A program made the position numbers and the translations under genes. The notes under the pieces were generated by a model. That model worked only from the letters and a program-made list of their open reading frames with translations. It ran no database searches and was not told the DNA's origin. 64,000 nucleotides of DNA, taken from Portulaca oleracea. Its lineage: Eukaryota; Streptophyta; Magnoliopsida; Caryophyllales; Portulacaceae. Shown here piece after piece: positions 12,433 through 24,311 of the stretch. The first letter of the stretch is position 1. The number at the start of each line of letters is the position of its first letter. The DNA lies in assembly GCA_029582165.1 (NCBI GenBank), contig CM055891.1:33210832-33274831 (forward strand), read 5' to 3'.

Positions 12433-12877
12433 GGCCCTCTTTGCCAAACAGCTGATAATTGTTGGCTGTTGGATGATTGCATTGGCTGATTGTTATTGGC
12501 TGTTTGTATTGGCTGATTATATTGACGGTTTGGATTGGCTGTTTGGAAAAGTTGTGATTATAAAGTTAGCTGATTCTAAATTTTTTTTTGCTAAAATTCC
12601 ATTTATACCCTTTATCACTAATATGATAAATATGCTTCAAATATTTATCTTTTAACTTTAGGATGACATATGGTGTAAATTTAGACAACTTTTGGACAAA
12701 ATGGTCTTTTCATTAATCACCATTTACACAGCTACTAAATTTATTGAAAAATGTCTTATTGGGACCCATAAGCTAATAGAATGGGTTGTTTACCAAACAC
12801 CTCAACAACCTATTTCACACCCTAATAAGCCAACTTTTGCAATAGGCCAATGAATAGGCTGTTTAACAAACAGGGCC
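12433..12877. repeat. Tourist/PIF-Harbinger-like MITE
   Basis: Ends GGCCCTCTTTGCCAAACAGC and, inverted, GGCCCTGTTTGTTAAACAGC form clear terminal inverted repeats. The flanks on both sides are ATA (12430-12432, 12878-12880), a 3-bp duplication as expected for PIF/Harbinger. The left interior is a run of TTGGCTG-type repeats. No transposase frame is present in 445 bp. Confidence 0.75.
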
Positions 12878-12880
12878 ATA

Positions 12881-13605
12881 AACGGATCCCATAGGGTTAC
12901 GAAACTATGAATAAAACCATGTATACTTCTTTTTTCCTTTTTTTTTAACATGTATAAAGGTGACAGAAGAAAACCATATATCCTTAGCTTTACAGATAAT
13001 AATACAATTGAGTAAAATTCAATAATGGCTTTTTATGAATGCATGCGCACTGAGAGAGAGACATAGCCCTCTAAAGTAAATCATAGAAAGATGTGCTTCT
13101 ATATTATTTATACATACATGATATTGGCCATGCTACACTTGTATATTATTGATTTTTTCGACTTAGCATAAGTAATTTAGCATAAATAATTTAATCTTTA
13201 AAAACTTCATTGACAATATATATTAAGCAATTTATAAAGTTGAGCGTCAATTTTAATTTTAACAAAAATATTTCGATGGCAATTTTGACTAAAAAGAAAA
13301 TTTGAATGATACAATCGATCAATAACGCACACTATATTGTTTAGTACTAATTCAACCTGATTTTTTTATAATTAATTGACTTTGATATTTTTTTTTTACT
13401 TTTTTCCAATAATAATTTTGAAACTAATTTACATATCTAATAAATTAACAAGAATTCAAGAGATCGATTCTTAACTAATCATACATACTTATCAAAAGAT
13501 ACATTAGTAATATATGCTAGGAAGTAATGATCTAAGTCGAATAATGCTGATCAATGATTAATTGTGAATGTTGATCATGATATGTCTTTATTAGAAGTTG
13601 AAAAT
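12881..13605. other. Intergenic, nothing recognised
   Basis: Very AT-rich DNA with no open frame of note, no RNA gene and no transposon ends that I could identify. Confidence 0.5.
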
Positions 13606-14133
13606 AACAAGCCCTGATTTGGACTTCTTGAAGACGAATGATGATAAGAAATCGATAAGGCATTTTAAGAAGAAAAATATGCTCAAGGAAATAAAGACTT
13701 ATTTGAAAGACTAGTCATGAGCATATTGAAGCCTAATGAGATTGGAGTTTGGCCACCATATGAAGCCAAGTGTGACACTTCATTGGCTTTTGTTTATTGC
13801 TTGCCTAACAAGCCCTGATAATTGGGCTTCTTGTGGACGAACGATAATAAGAAATTGATAAGGCATTTTCGGAAGAAAAAGATGTAGAAGGAAATAAAAA
13901 GCTTTTTTTCGATTATTTAACGCCCAAAAGGGTAAGGAGTTTTGCAACAAAGGTTGCATATAAACAGCAAAACGATAAAATAAAAAGTTCACCCAAACAA
14001 AACCGCAAATAAAATTTATCGTTCAAAAGCTTATTTAGAGGACCAATCACGAGCACATTGCACTCTAATGAGATTGGCCTCCAGTTGATGCCAAGTGCGA
14101 CGCTTCACTGGAGTTTGTTCGTTACTTGCTTTT
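13606..14133. repeat. Tandem duplication, second copy interrupted
   Basis: Unit 1 (13606-13806) and unit 2 (13807 to about 14133) both run from AACAAGCCCTGA through GATAAGGCATTTT, CTAATGAGATTGG and CACTTCA/GCTTCA to TTGTT(T/C). Unit 2 carries an extra 120 bp (13905-14024) flanked by the 8-bp repeat AAAAGCTT (13897-13904 and 14025-14032), so an insertion followed the duplication. The insert has no obvious terminal inverted repeats. Confidence 0.75.
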
Positions 14134-14889
14134 TTGAGGCTTTATGTATTGTCTACTTGGTTATCTCGTGGTATCTTTTATACTATTTAACACCTATTTT
14201 CCCATAACTTGACGTCTTTTATTATGTGAACTTTACAACTTAGTAAAGGCTTTGATAATCGAAGAAAAAATAATTAATGATGAAAACTAAATAGCAAATG
14301 ATTATTTAAACAACTCAAACAGCTAAGTCAATATCGGATGAAACCTCCAAGATTGACAAGTAAATCAAGAATATTAATGCAGAAAATACATGTAGGGTTG
14401 TGATAATTAATAGCGATATTAATATGTCGATTATTAGGGATCAAGTTGAAGCTTTGGAACATTCGAAGAGGGATGCGAAAAAAAGGAAAAGAAGACATAA
14501 TTGATGATCAAGTTCGGAACAAGTGTCAGGTTTGTAGGGTTTATTCTTATATTGAGCTCTTGATTTTGCTTGTACAATATTTTGAAGTTGTATGTTTTGT
14601 TTATTATATCATTTCTCCTTTTCATTGCCTAATTGTTTTTATAGTTCATTTTCGATGAAATCTCAATCTTCTACGACTCTGAGTAATCGGAAAAAATCAA
14701 TTAGGATGGCCATGAATGAATCTATCCATGATGTAAGTCCAAGGTATCGCTGTACATCCCAATCAATCCCTAAATTCTCTGAGCTGTATCTATGCATCAC
14801 ATAATTAGTCTCCCACTCGCAGACGGCAAATCAACAACAGTACACGGATTCTACACTTAATTCCCAAATAAAATACACTCATAAGTAAT

Positions 14890-15133
14890 TAGTTCTTATT
14901 CTTTTATGCGATCCATTATAGTGTAATATTACAACTCATTAATTATATTAATCAATATTCTTTTATATTTTATTGTACTTTATCATTATCATTACTAATA
15001 TATTTCCTCACTTTTCTCTCTGCATTTTTCATAAATTTTACCATATCAATCCACACTTTACCGCACTTTTCACAATTTTACTACACCGCTCCATTTTCGA
15101 TCTTACCCACAACATAAAATAATAGAATAGGGC
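14890..15133. repeat. TTCTTTTATGC-type MITE
   Basis: Left end AGTTCTTATTCTTTTATGCG and right end ATAATAGAATAGGGCCT are approximate inverses; the interior has the CACTTTTCTCTC block typical of this family. It sits just upstream of the RNA-binding protein gene and may lie within its promoter. Confidence 0.55.
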
Positions 15134-15683
15134 CTAAATTGCTATTTTTTTTTCTAAAATTTCATTCTACAAATTATCTCTCCCCCTTTTTTTCTACCCA
15201 TTTGCTGAGGGTCCCTACTGGGCAGCTTTCTTGTCCCTTCTTCTCTCTTTCTGTACTCTACAGTCTCCATTTTCCAGCTGCGCATTTTCTGTTTCTCAAA
15301 CCACATACTGTGCCCTTTCTCTCTCCACTCATCTTCCTCTTCATAATTTCATATATATACAAACTTCTTCAAATCCCTAATTCTCTCTTTCTTCTCCCCG
15401 CCTCTTCTCTCTCTCTCTTCACACATTCTCTCAACAACAACACCAATGATTTTCTCGTTTCAAGCATCTCTTCCTCTTTGCGTAATCTGAGCCACCACCC
15501 ACAACTTATAATCCAAGAAAAAACGAGGGAAGATCACTTTTTTTTCTTTTTTTTTTTCTGGGTTTTTGTAGTTCTTTCTGGGGTTGTATTCTTGATCTGG
15601 GTTTTTGATTCTGTGATCTGGGTTTTCTGGGTTTGAGTTTCTTTTGTTTTTTTGGTGGGTTTTTTCTTTGAGGGGTGGTTCAT

Positions 15684-18600
15684 ATGTCTCAGTCACAGCA
15701 AAGGCAATTTCATGGGGTGGGAGGGAATTATAATGGAGGGAAGTTGATGAATGACACAACATACACAAAGATCTTTGTGGGTGGTTTGGCTTGGGAGACT
15801 CAAAGGGATACTATGAAGAACTACTTTGAGCAGTTTGGAGAGATCTTGGAAGCTGTTGTTATCACTGATAAAACCACTGGAAGATCCAAGGGTTATGGCT
15901 TCGTAAGCTCGATCAATCACCTTCTTTTTCTTATAAGCGGGATCTATATTGGGTGTTACATATTATTATATAGTTTAATACATGGTTGATAATATTTTTG
16001 TTGCAGGTGACATTTAAGGAGCCAGAAGCTGCATTTAGGGCTTGCCAAAACCCATCTCCTGTGATAGATGGAAGGAGGGCAAATTGCAATCTTGCATCAC
16101 TTGGTGCACAGAAGAATCGCTCACCTGCTACGCCTCAACATGGTATGCTTAATTATGCTTAATTAATCACTTCTCTCTCTATTAAACCCTTAATTTCTCT
16201 CTCTAGCTGGCTATATTTATAGTTTATTTATATATATATACATCCTCATATCATACATACATGATTTTGACCATCTTCAATGCAACAACAATAACTACTG
16301 CAAATTAAATATCACCCTCCCCTCCAAAAAAAGCATCAAATGAATTGGACCACAACCATATTGTTATGCACATTCACCTGGAAAACATAATGTTTTTTAA
16401 GGCAGGAAACCTAGGAAAAGCTTTGAGCAATCCTATGTAATGTATGTATGTATGTATGTATGTATGTATGTATGTATGTATGTATGTATGTATGTATGTA
16501 TGTATGTATGTGTGACTCATTTATGTACAAATTTCTTAATATATATATAACGATTTATCATATGAAATTAGTTCAGTCAGATTCATGGTGAAAAATACTG
16601 TTATAAAAACACAATTTACGTTAGAAAATATACCTAAGTCACAAAATGACAGATATTAAAGAATAGAGAGGGAGTATTATATCATGGTTTGACCATGATT
16701 AAGAAAGCACTAATGGGGGATTAGATCTATATATGCATATATAATGCATGCAAATTGCAGGCAAAATTTATGGGATTTTGAGTTGCTGTTTCCTTTTTTT
16801 CTCTTTGCTTTTGTTTTCTTTATTATTTGGTTGGTGGGTTGGTTGAAAAGTTTCAGGGGCAGGAAGGTATAGAGGAGCACCAGGGTTGATGAGCACACCT
16901 TCTTCACCTTTCTTCCATCAGCCCTCTGCCCAACCTCCATTCCCCTATTCAACATATGGGTAAGCATAATTAATGATCATCCAACATAATTACAAATGAT
17001 TATATCATATATATATTTAGCTAGCTTTATATATCCATTCCCCTATTCTATGAGGTGGAATCCGTAGAATTATCTCTTTATTTAGCTAGATTTTCAATGG
17101 TAAACACGAGTTTGACTCATATTAATTAAAAAAGGAAAACGTGCCTTACTTAATAATGTAAATATTTGGTTATATTGATAAAAAATGAGGTGGAGAGAGA
17201 AATAAAAAGTGATTAAAATATTTGTGTTTTAAAATTGTCAAACTCGACTCACGAGACTACGAGATGAGTGTCATTCTCACAACTGAAATGTCCTACATAA
17301 CCTCATTCCGTTCTTATTTTATGTCATGTCAGAAATAAGTCAAATTTAAACTCATCATCGAAGCTGGTCTAAACTCTATCTTATCACTTGCAATTTATTA
17401 GGTGCACCCAGAGCATGTGCTCCAGATAATATGATTGTCCAGCCACATATATTAGATTGTTCACCACAAATGTTAAATTGTTCACTCTTATTACAATGAT
17501 TTTTCACTTGTAAATATCTGAATCACATGCTTTGGTTACATAGAACATAAATTGTATCTTATCAAGGAGTGGAATAGGGTTGGAAATTGGAATGAGGAGA
17601 AACTAAACAAAGATACTCTAGAAATTTGGACTACCCCTAGTAAAACAGACGTCTTTGGCATTTACCTAATAAATTATCCTGCAAAAAAACAATCTTTATT
17701 TTATTTTTTTTGAAGCTGGTCAAATGACAGAACTGAGTGCATTTGACTGCATAATGCCTATCATGCTCTTGAATAATGTCTGTTGCAGAAGGAATCAAGT
17801 GGGAGTAATTGATGTGAAATGGGCAAAATACACTTTTTTGAACTCACCCCTTTTTGGAGAAGCAATGGGGATCCTTCTTTTCTTTTTTTAATTTTATGAG
17901 TACTGATTTCTCATTTTCATTTCTCCATAATAATCTATTGTTTTTTTTTTACCATGCCGTTAAAGCTTAAATTCTTTTCCCAGTTCTATTCCCCTAACAA
18001 TGGCGAAAACTTTGCAGATACACTGGTTATTCACATGACACAATGTACCACATGGTAAGTTGTACTACCCAATACTTGCATGATACATGTGTATATTTTG
18101 GTTCTCATTTTTTTCTTGATTATTCAACACCGTAAAAGGTTAAAGGTCTGCAGACAAATATTTGCTAAAAAGCAGTTAAACAAGAAATATATATTATAAC
18201 AACAAATACAAATACAACCTTAACGTGATAGTGGTACAATAAAAAAATAAGAGTTCGTCATGAAACAAAATCAGAACTTACAACTGTAACTTGCTCAAAA
18301 TGGATTCACTCCATGGATCTACTTTTTCTTTTCTCTTTCGCATATCTAAGTGCTCCACTGTTTCAACTTAATCCTTAATGACCTACATGTCAATATCATT
18401 GACAGTTATTACAGTTCTACGAGCAATCTCATCGGTAGACTTTCGAAATTGCACTTCTCTATTACTTAATCCGAAGAATTGTTTCTATTATTTCATGGTA
18501 TATGAGAACTATTATATGATGTATATAGTCAACAATTCTCACCCTCCTATCCAAAGAATTGTTTCTATAATTTCATGCATGATACATGTGTATATATATT

Positions 18601-19924
18601 GGTGCTTAATTGATTAACAATCTTGATGACATACAGAACTATTATGGTGTATATGGGCAACAATTCTCACCCTACTACCCAACAAATGGGGGAGGAGGAG
18701 GAGGAGGGGGAGCATCAGGGACAATAGGGTACTTTCACAACTTCCTCCCATACTATGGGCCATATGCTGCACAAAGTAACCAAGCTCAGAGCTATGGGGT
18801 CCAATACCCTCAGACCCAGATAGTACAACAATACCCTTTCTTGCCCCAGCACCACTTCACCTCCAGTGGAATCTTATCACTTCCCACTTCTACACTCCCA
18901 ATGCCTACCACCACTACTGCAGGTTGTACATCTCTAATTTCCATACTCCCACCCCACCCCCCTTCTTTTTTGTTTTTGTCACCAAATAAAATGTATTATA
19001 ATGTTTGTGATTGAAAATAATCTAAACTGATCAGTTTTTAGTCATTGGTAGGCTGAATTTTATCATATTTACCCAGGCTACGGTAGCAACAAATTCTGGC
19101 AGCAGAAAACTGACGTAGCATCGCTTAGTAGTTGAAAAATGATGTCATCTCATTGATACTAAGCCCGTGGTGCCGATGCTACGTTGGCTTAGTTTGAGAA
19201 ATGACAAAAATTCAGTCTATTCGAAACCAAAAAGTCACTTTGAATTATTTTCAATCACAACGCATGTAGTACGGTTTATTTGGCACCAAAAACTCCTCCC
19301 CCCTCTTTTTCATTAATTTTAATTAATTCTTTTTTTCTCAGCCAGAATATATTTTTTGTAATAGAAAAAATCGACAAATTGATGACATATATAGAGTTAA
19401 ATAGGTTGAAAAGGTATATAATACCCGACCTAGCTAGATATTAATTACGTATGAAAACCTATTTTTCACCGAACCTAAATACAGTAAAACGTAACCTATA
19501 GCAAGGTAACCCAGAATTCCACAAAGGTACGTACGTACATTAACCTAACTCGATCAAACGACCCCTTTGCCAGGTCTGCATGTAATGATGTGCCCAGTGA
19601 AATACCCTACTCTGGAATTCTCCGCCAAGTCTTGGAAAAATCAGATATCTCCACACAATTTGGTATTCTTTTTTTTTTTTTCCAACTAATTAGAATGTGT
19701 CTTTGTGCACATTACTTTTGCTTGTTAATTTTCACTCATACTATAACCTACAAAGCATGTTATATATGTCAAGTTTCATGCACGTAAGAAGTTTAATTAT
19801 CTTAATCCATTCATTCATTCTTCATGCAGCCATGACAACAACCATATCAGTGCATGCTGGCTCAGGATCAAGTCCTCATCAACCTACATCTACGCCCTTG
19901 TCGGACCAAAAATCCTCAACCTAG
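15684..19924 (+). CDS. RRM RNA-binding protein (At1g76460-like)
   Basis: Single-RRM RNA-binding protein of 289 residues in six exons: 15684-15902, 16007-16142, 16863-16959, 18018-18054, 18637-18922, 19830-19924; every junction is GT-AG and the phases join without a break. The RRM occupies about residues 27-104: RNP2 IFVGGL at 30-35 and RNP1 KGYGFVTF at 69-76, the latter split by intron 1. The rest is Gly-, Gln-, Pro- and Tyr-rich low complexity ([17 protein letters not shown], a run of eight Gly, then Gln/Pro), typical of plant RBM24/ARP1-like proteins. Known relatives bind mRNA; targets here are unknown. The leader is long and CT-rich (about 15360-15430). The ATG at 15684 gives [11 protein letters not shown]; an in-frame GTG upstream is not needed. 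Intron 2 carries a TATG microsatellite and intron 5 a foldback element. Confidence 0.92.
16440..16511 (+). repeat. (TATG)n microsatellite
   Basis: About 18 uninterrupted ATGT/TATG units inside intron 2 of the RRM gene, ending in TGTGTGAC. Likely length-polymorphic. Just after it, 16662-16676 holds an isolated Stowaway-like end (GAGAGGGAGTATT). Confidence 0.95.
18972..19293. repeat. Foldback MITE in RRM gene intron 5
   Basis: The left arm GTTTTTGTCACCAAATAAAA continues through TTGTGATTGAAAATAATC; the right arm is the inverse (GATTATTTTCAATCACAA variant, ending GGCACCAAAAAC). Arms are about 100 bp with mismatches. An inner inverted pair, ACGTAGCATCG and CGATGCTACGT, lies in the middle. It begins 50 bp after the exon 5 donor. 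The right arm is homologous to the right arm of 54153-54645 (shared AGTACGG and CCAAAAA end), so both belong to one family. Confidence 0.75.
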
Positions 19925-22320
19925 CAAAACGACCCAAAAAATCCCCAAAAAAAAAATGCAAAGTCGGGTAATTTTGCTCAATCTGAGGCATGCATTTCCC
20001 GGCGAGAGATCGAAAGAATGATGCATGATCACAGGAGAAGCTAGCTAGCTAATTAAGCATCAAATATTCGAAGATCGATCGATCCTCTAACTACCGACTG
20101 TATATGATCACTCACATAGAGTATGATCAACATCAACCACTCATCTTGATCATTATCATACATGTTCCAGTATTAGGAATATAGTTAATTAGCTATAGTT
20201 GTAGGAGTCAGTAGAGTATTAGGGGGAGGATGGTTGGGGGATATGATCATATTGATCATTTTATTTTTTTTGCTACATATTTTTAATGGGGTGAAAACCA
20301 AATTTAGGGCATTGGGTTTTACCTTAGATTACTCATATGTCTGTCATTAGATGCATACAGCATCTAATGGTAGATATGTAGAGTCATGTTCATATAATTA
20401 GCAGCATATTAATTAGTATGTCAAGGTTCAAAGGATTGGTTTTATGTCCTTTGAACCTAGGGTTATAGTTTAGGAGGGGGAGATATGGTTCAAACCCCTT
20501 GTCTTAATTATAGTCATTAGGGTTAGCTAATATGGGTTATGTCAACCCTTAATTGAATTGTATTTGTTAGTTCCCAAAAAGAAAAAAAAAAGGAAAAAAA
20601 AGGGCAGGCTTGGGTGGCTTTGCCCATTTTAACTTGTAATTGTTTTTTTTTTAATGTTCATTATTCAGCATACTTCTCCACATAGGAATAGCACTTGAAA
20701 CAAAAAGGAAAATTCAAAAAAAAAAAGCAATAAAAAAGCAAGTTAATTGTATCATGCATTCCTTTTTTTGTCTGTGATGCTTCATTTTCAACATTCCTTT
20801 TCTTTTTTTTAAAATTTTTTCCCCTTGATATATTGTCAATTTGTTTTGGAATTTAAATATTTTAAAATTGTATTTGGTATCCAAGGGATATTAGACTGTT
20901 TAGAGTTGAATCCTTTTTCCCTTGTGTTCTCAATTTCTCATGCAGCTAGCAGGTCTACATCACACACAATAGATGTGAATCATAGCATTCAACCATGCAT
21001 GAACCTATGTTTCCACTTTTTCCCTTTTGTTGTATAAGAATCCAAGGTATGGATTTAGGAAGGATCCAAGGCATTTGAAGACTGGAACAAGAAATTTAAA
21101 TATAAAAAACATATATCTTTTGATAAAGCATGTCCTAGGTTTGAGGTTGAGTAAATTAAATCTCCAAACAGGGATCATACTTTTTTAGATTGCGAAAATT
21201 TTGGCACGCCCACTAAGTAAGTAATCACCAGCGAATTTAACATGTTAGTACCAAATTGTACCCATTAACTTTACAATAAGAAATATTTTGCTTCCACCAA
21301 AATCTTGAACCTTGCAGGGAAGCATGAAAGATAATGGTGATTGTCAATTGACGACCATCATTTTGATAAGAAATTATATAATCATGGACAATTTCATGAT
21401 TATAGTTAAGATTTGGACACATTATGGCTTAGATGTTCTCGTATATCCGAAGCAAGATTTGAATTCATGACTTTTCAAATTAAAAACCAGAACTTTACCA
21501 ACTGAAACAACTCATATTGACAACATCGCGTTCAAGGCATATCCATAGTTATTAAAATTCCAATCCTAATCTACAATCCTACGATTTTATGGTCCAAAAT
21601 TTTTAATGCGATTCTACTATCTACATTACAATCCACAATCCTACATATGTGGGTTAATTTCGATCTTAACTATCCCATAAATTTGAGTTAGGGTCCCGAT
21701 TCTAACAACCTTGGGCATATCTCGATCTCCGCTCATGAAAAGTATGAATTCAAATCTTTACCAATATCAGACTATTCTTATATGGTCATAAAAATATAAT
21801 GGAGAAACAAAGGAGGAGGATGGGGTTGTAGTTGTACCCTAAAAAGAGGAATTTTCCCCACCTACACCTAGTAATGACCATGAGTCATGAACTGGAGTGG
21901 TACTCTTCAGTCCAACTGGTAATTCTCCTTTTTCTTGTACTGCATATATCATGTAGCATGTTGAAGTTGTAAGTTGTTGAGGATGTAGGTGGTGCCAACC
22001 AAAGCATGCAATTTTTCCTTGTTTTTCACTTCTCCTTTGAAACTTACTGTTTGCCCATCATTTTACTTTGTTCAGAAAACACATGTGAGAGAGAACAACA
22101 CCAACTAATTAAAGCCAACACAAATTAAAGCTTTTCTTGTGTTGTCTCTTTAACCCTCCATCTACCATCATCCCCTTCAAAATCATTTTTATCCATTTTC
22201 ATTATGGCCATTCCTCCATCGAAATAAAATCATAAAATAAAATAAAATAAATCTTTATTTAGCTGTAGCATGTAGGAGTACGTACAAGTGGAAACATATA
22301 ATGTTTTTTACATAGGGAAG
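19925..22320. other. 3' UTR of RRM gene, then intergenic
   Basis: The first several hundred bases after the stop are probably the 3' UTR of the RRM gene (inferred from position; T-rich with AATTAGC/GATCGATC tracts). The rest holds A-rich runs near 20580-20730 and an AAAAT microsatellite near 22228-22252. No gene, RNA or clear transposon seen. Confidence 0.45.
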
Positions 22321-22560
22321 TGTTGAGTTGTCCCACATCGGCCTTTGACACCCATATTGTGGTGTTTATAATGGCATGGGTTCCTCAACCTCCTAAGCTA
22401 GCTTTTGGGTTTGAATTGGACTCAAATCCATTATTTTACATGGTATCAGAGCCAGGGTCATTGATGTTGGGGCCGCGCCCGCAGTTGTCTGCCCCTCGTG
22501 GTGAGGGGGGCGTGTTGAGTTGTTCCACATCGGCCTTTGACACCCACATTGTGGTGTTTG
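22321..22560 (+). mobile_element. TRIM retrotransposon, 3' LTR truncated
   Basis: LTR 1 is 22321-22440 (TGTTGAG...TTTTACA, with TG and CA termini). It is followed at once by TGGTATCAGAGCC (22441-22453), the primer-binding site complementary to initiator tRNA-Met used by many plant Copia-type elements. Only 72 bp later, after a purine tract (GGTGAGGGGGG), a second LTR starts at 22513 and matches LTR 1 for 48 bp before breaking off. LTR-PBS-purine tract-LTR with no coding DNA is the TRIM (terminal-repeat retrotransposon in miniature) plan. LTR 1 contains GTCCCACATCG (22330-22340) and a TATA-like TTTATAAT (22365-22372). Confidence 0.85.
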
Positions 22561-22569
22561 TTTCAGGGG

Positions 22570-22690
22570 AATAATCCAACATGCCTGTAGTCTGTAGACA
22601 GAGAACAGTGCCAATGACCTAAAGTTGCGCCTTACTTTTACCCACATCATTTTCCGAAATGGTAAAGGAGAAATGCTTCCCTTGAGAATG
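22570..22690 (-). repeat. SINE-body relic related to 11900-12141
   Basis: Blocks in the same order as in the SINE at 11900-12141 (CAACATGCCT, ATGCCAATG/GTGCCAATG, CAAAG/TAAAG, TTCGAAATAGTAA/TTCCGAAATGGTAA) show a common origin. The head with A and B boxes is missing. It abuts the truncated LTR of the TRIM, so one insertion or a deletion probably cut both. An A run follows at about 22708-22721. Confidence 0.5.
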
Positions 22691-22721
22691 GACATGATCA
22701 CCGATACAAAAAAAAAAAAAA

Positions 22722-23617
22722 GGACAATTGTTCCATATAACCAGCCATGAGTGAATAAAAAGAGTATAATTTAGAATAAAGGTGATGCATACGATAATAC
22801 ATATATTTATTGAATGAGTGTAGTAATGTATTAATGGATCTACACTAATTTGAAGAACTAGATATAGGTCCAACATTAAATATATAAAGACATATGCTTA
22901 CAAGATTAGGTACCAGGTGAATAATTTGAATCGAGGTAAAAGTTAAGAGATTGGGAAAAAGATTTATTGGGGATTCAAGTTAGGAGCAAAGAAACAATCG
23001 TGGTTCTTAATTAGTCATGTTTAATTAAGTTGCCTGATAATTATGACAAAATTTGAATATAACTTTTAAAATTTAATGTAATTTTTTGTTGGTTATTCAA
23101 AAGAATTCGATTGACATCCTAATCGAATCAACCCATCTGTTAGACAATTAGACATATTTTACATTTTTTTTTGATAATTTAAATGATTATAGATACAAAG
23201 ATATAGCTTTGTACAATTTATAATTAGTGTTAAAAATATAAATTTTAAAAATAGTCTTTTAATTTGATGTAATTTTTATATTGAGGCAAGATACTTAATT
23301 TTCCCATACTCATGTTAATTTTTTTTTAATACTAATAGAACCAGCTCGCCGTGCAAGGCACGAGAAATTTTTTATACTACATCACATGTTTGTTAATTTG
23401 ACTAAGTTTTAATTGTTGATTACTTACAAATCATAATAAATTACAATATTAAATTATCGCCATTAAAAGGACACATTATTAAAAAGTACAAATAATTGGT
23501 TAAAATATTATATTCAAGGATAAAAAAAAAGTAAATTAATGTGTGAACACAAATTATAAGGCAGTTGACCAAGCAAATTGCTTGTTATTATATTATTATT
23601 TAAAGACAAAATAATAA
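22722..23617. other. Intergenic, nothing recognised
   Basis: Very AT-rich sequence without credible open frames, RNA genes or transposon ends. Confidence 0.5.
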
Positions 23618-23619
23618 AG

Positions 23620-23808
23620 GGTTAATGACCTCAAGGGATGGCCCAAATGCACAATTGATCATGAAAGATTAAAAGACCAAGAGGTCCCAAATTGTAAAAA
23701 ATAATGGGACCCAAAAAATATTATAATTTGGGACCTTTTGGTCTTTCAATCCTTCATGGTCAATTATACATTTGGGCGGGCCATCCCTTGGGGTCATTAA
23801 CTCAAACA
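23620..23808. repeat. Foldback MITE, near-full-length hairpin
   Basis: The left arm (TTAATGACCTCAAGGGATGG through AAAGACCAAGAGGTCCCAAA) is repeated inverted as the right arm (TTTGGGACC to CCATCCCTTGGGGTCATTAA), about 85 bp per arm with few mismatches, so nearly the whole element folds on itself. Both edges read TTAA, which is palindromic, so the target duplication (TTA, TAA or TTAA) cannot be fixed from this copy alone. It lies about 200 bp upstream of the RPP1 promoter elements. Confidence 0.8.
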
Positions 23809-24008
23809 AATTTTGGGCTATCGGTCTTTATGTTATGGAAGAGAAGATTTTGACTATTTTTGAGAAAGAAAGTGTTTACAGTACAATAAAAAGAAGAAAG
23901 CAAGCCCAGTCAATATTTTCCGTGAAAAGCCCAACACAATACTTGGAGCCCTGGCCAGTGTCCAGCATCGCAAACCATCCCTCTCCAGCTGTCCGTGATT
24001 CTTAGAAA

Positions 24009-24122
24009 TGGGCCATTGGGCCCAACTGAAGGCCTCCGTTGAAATTGCATAGTAGCAGCCACAATGAAAACCCTCATCCTCCCCTATAAATTTCCTTCGC
24101 TCTTCATTTCTCGAAAACCCTA
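24009..24122 (+). promoter_or_regulatory. RPP1 promoter: site II, TATA, telo box
   Basis: Two site II motifs TGGGCC (24009-24014 and 24017-24022), a TATA box TATAAA (24085-24090) and a telo box AAACCCTA (24115-24122) occur in this order ahead of the P1 start codon. Site II plus telo box is the established combination in plant ribosomal-protein and other growth-linked promoters. Possible 5' UTR intron 24165-24297 (GCAG then GTACTA to TTCAG). Confidence 0.75.
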
Positions 24123-24311
24123 GTTTCAGCCGCGTAATTGCAACCAGAGTTTCTCTCTCTGCAGGTACTATTTCTCTCTCTAATTCTATGTGTTTCCGAT
24201 CGACGAACTTGTGATATTCAACTTTTCTTGCTTTGATTTGTTTCGTGTTTTGATTTGGTGTTCTTTGTTTCTGGAAAAAGTTTGGTTGTTGATTCAGAAA
24301 GCTTCGAAACA

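Noticed and set aside
15139..15636. 165-residue plus-strand open frame before the RRM gene
   Set aside because: It is a Leu/Phe/Ser-rich reading of a CT-rich leader and has no family features; the RRM start at 15684 explains the locus.
17783..17860. Possible extra RRM exon after TTGCAG at 17783
   Set aside because: It opens in phase but has no usable donor before a long non-coding run; exon 4 at 18018-18054 joins perfectly without it.
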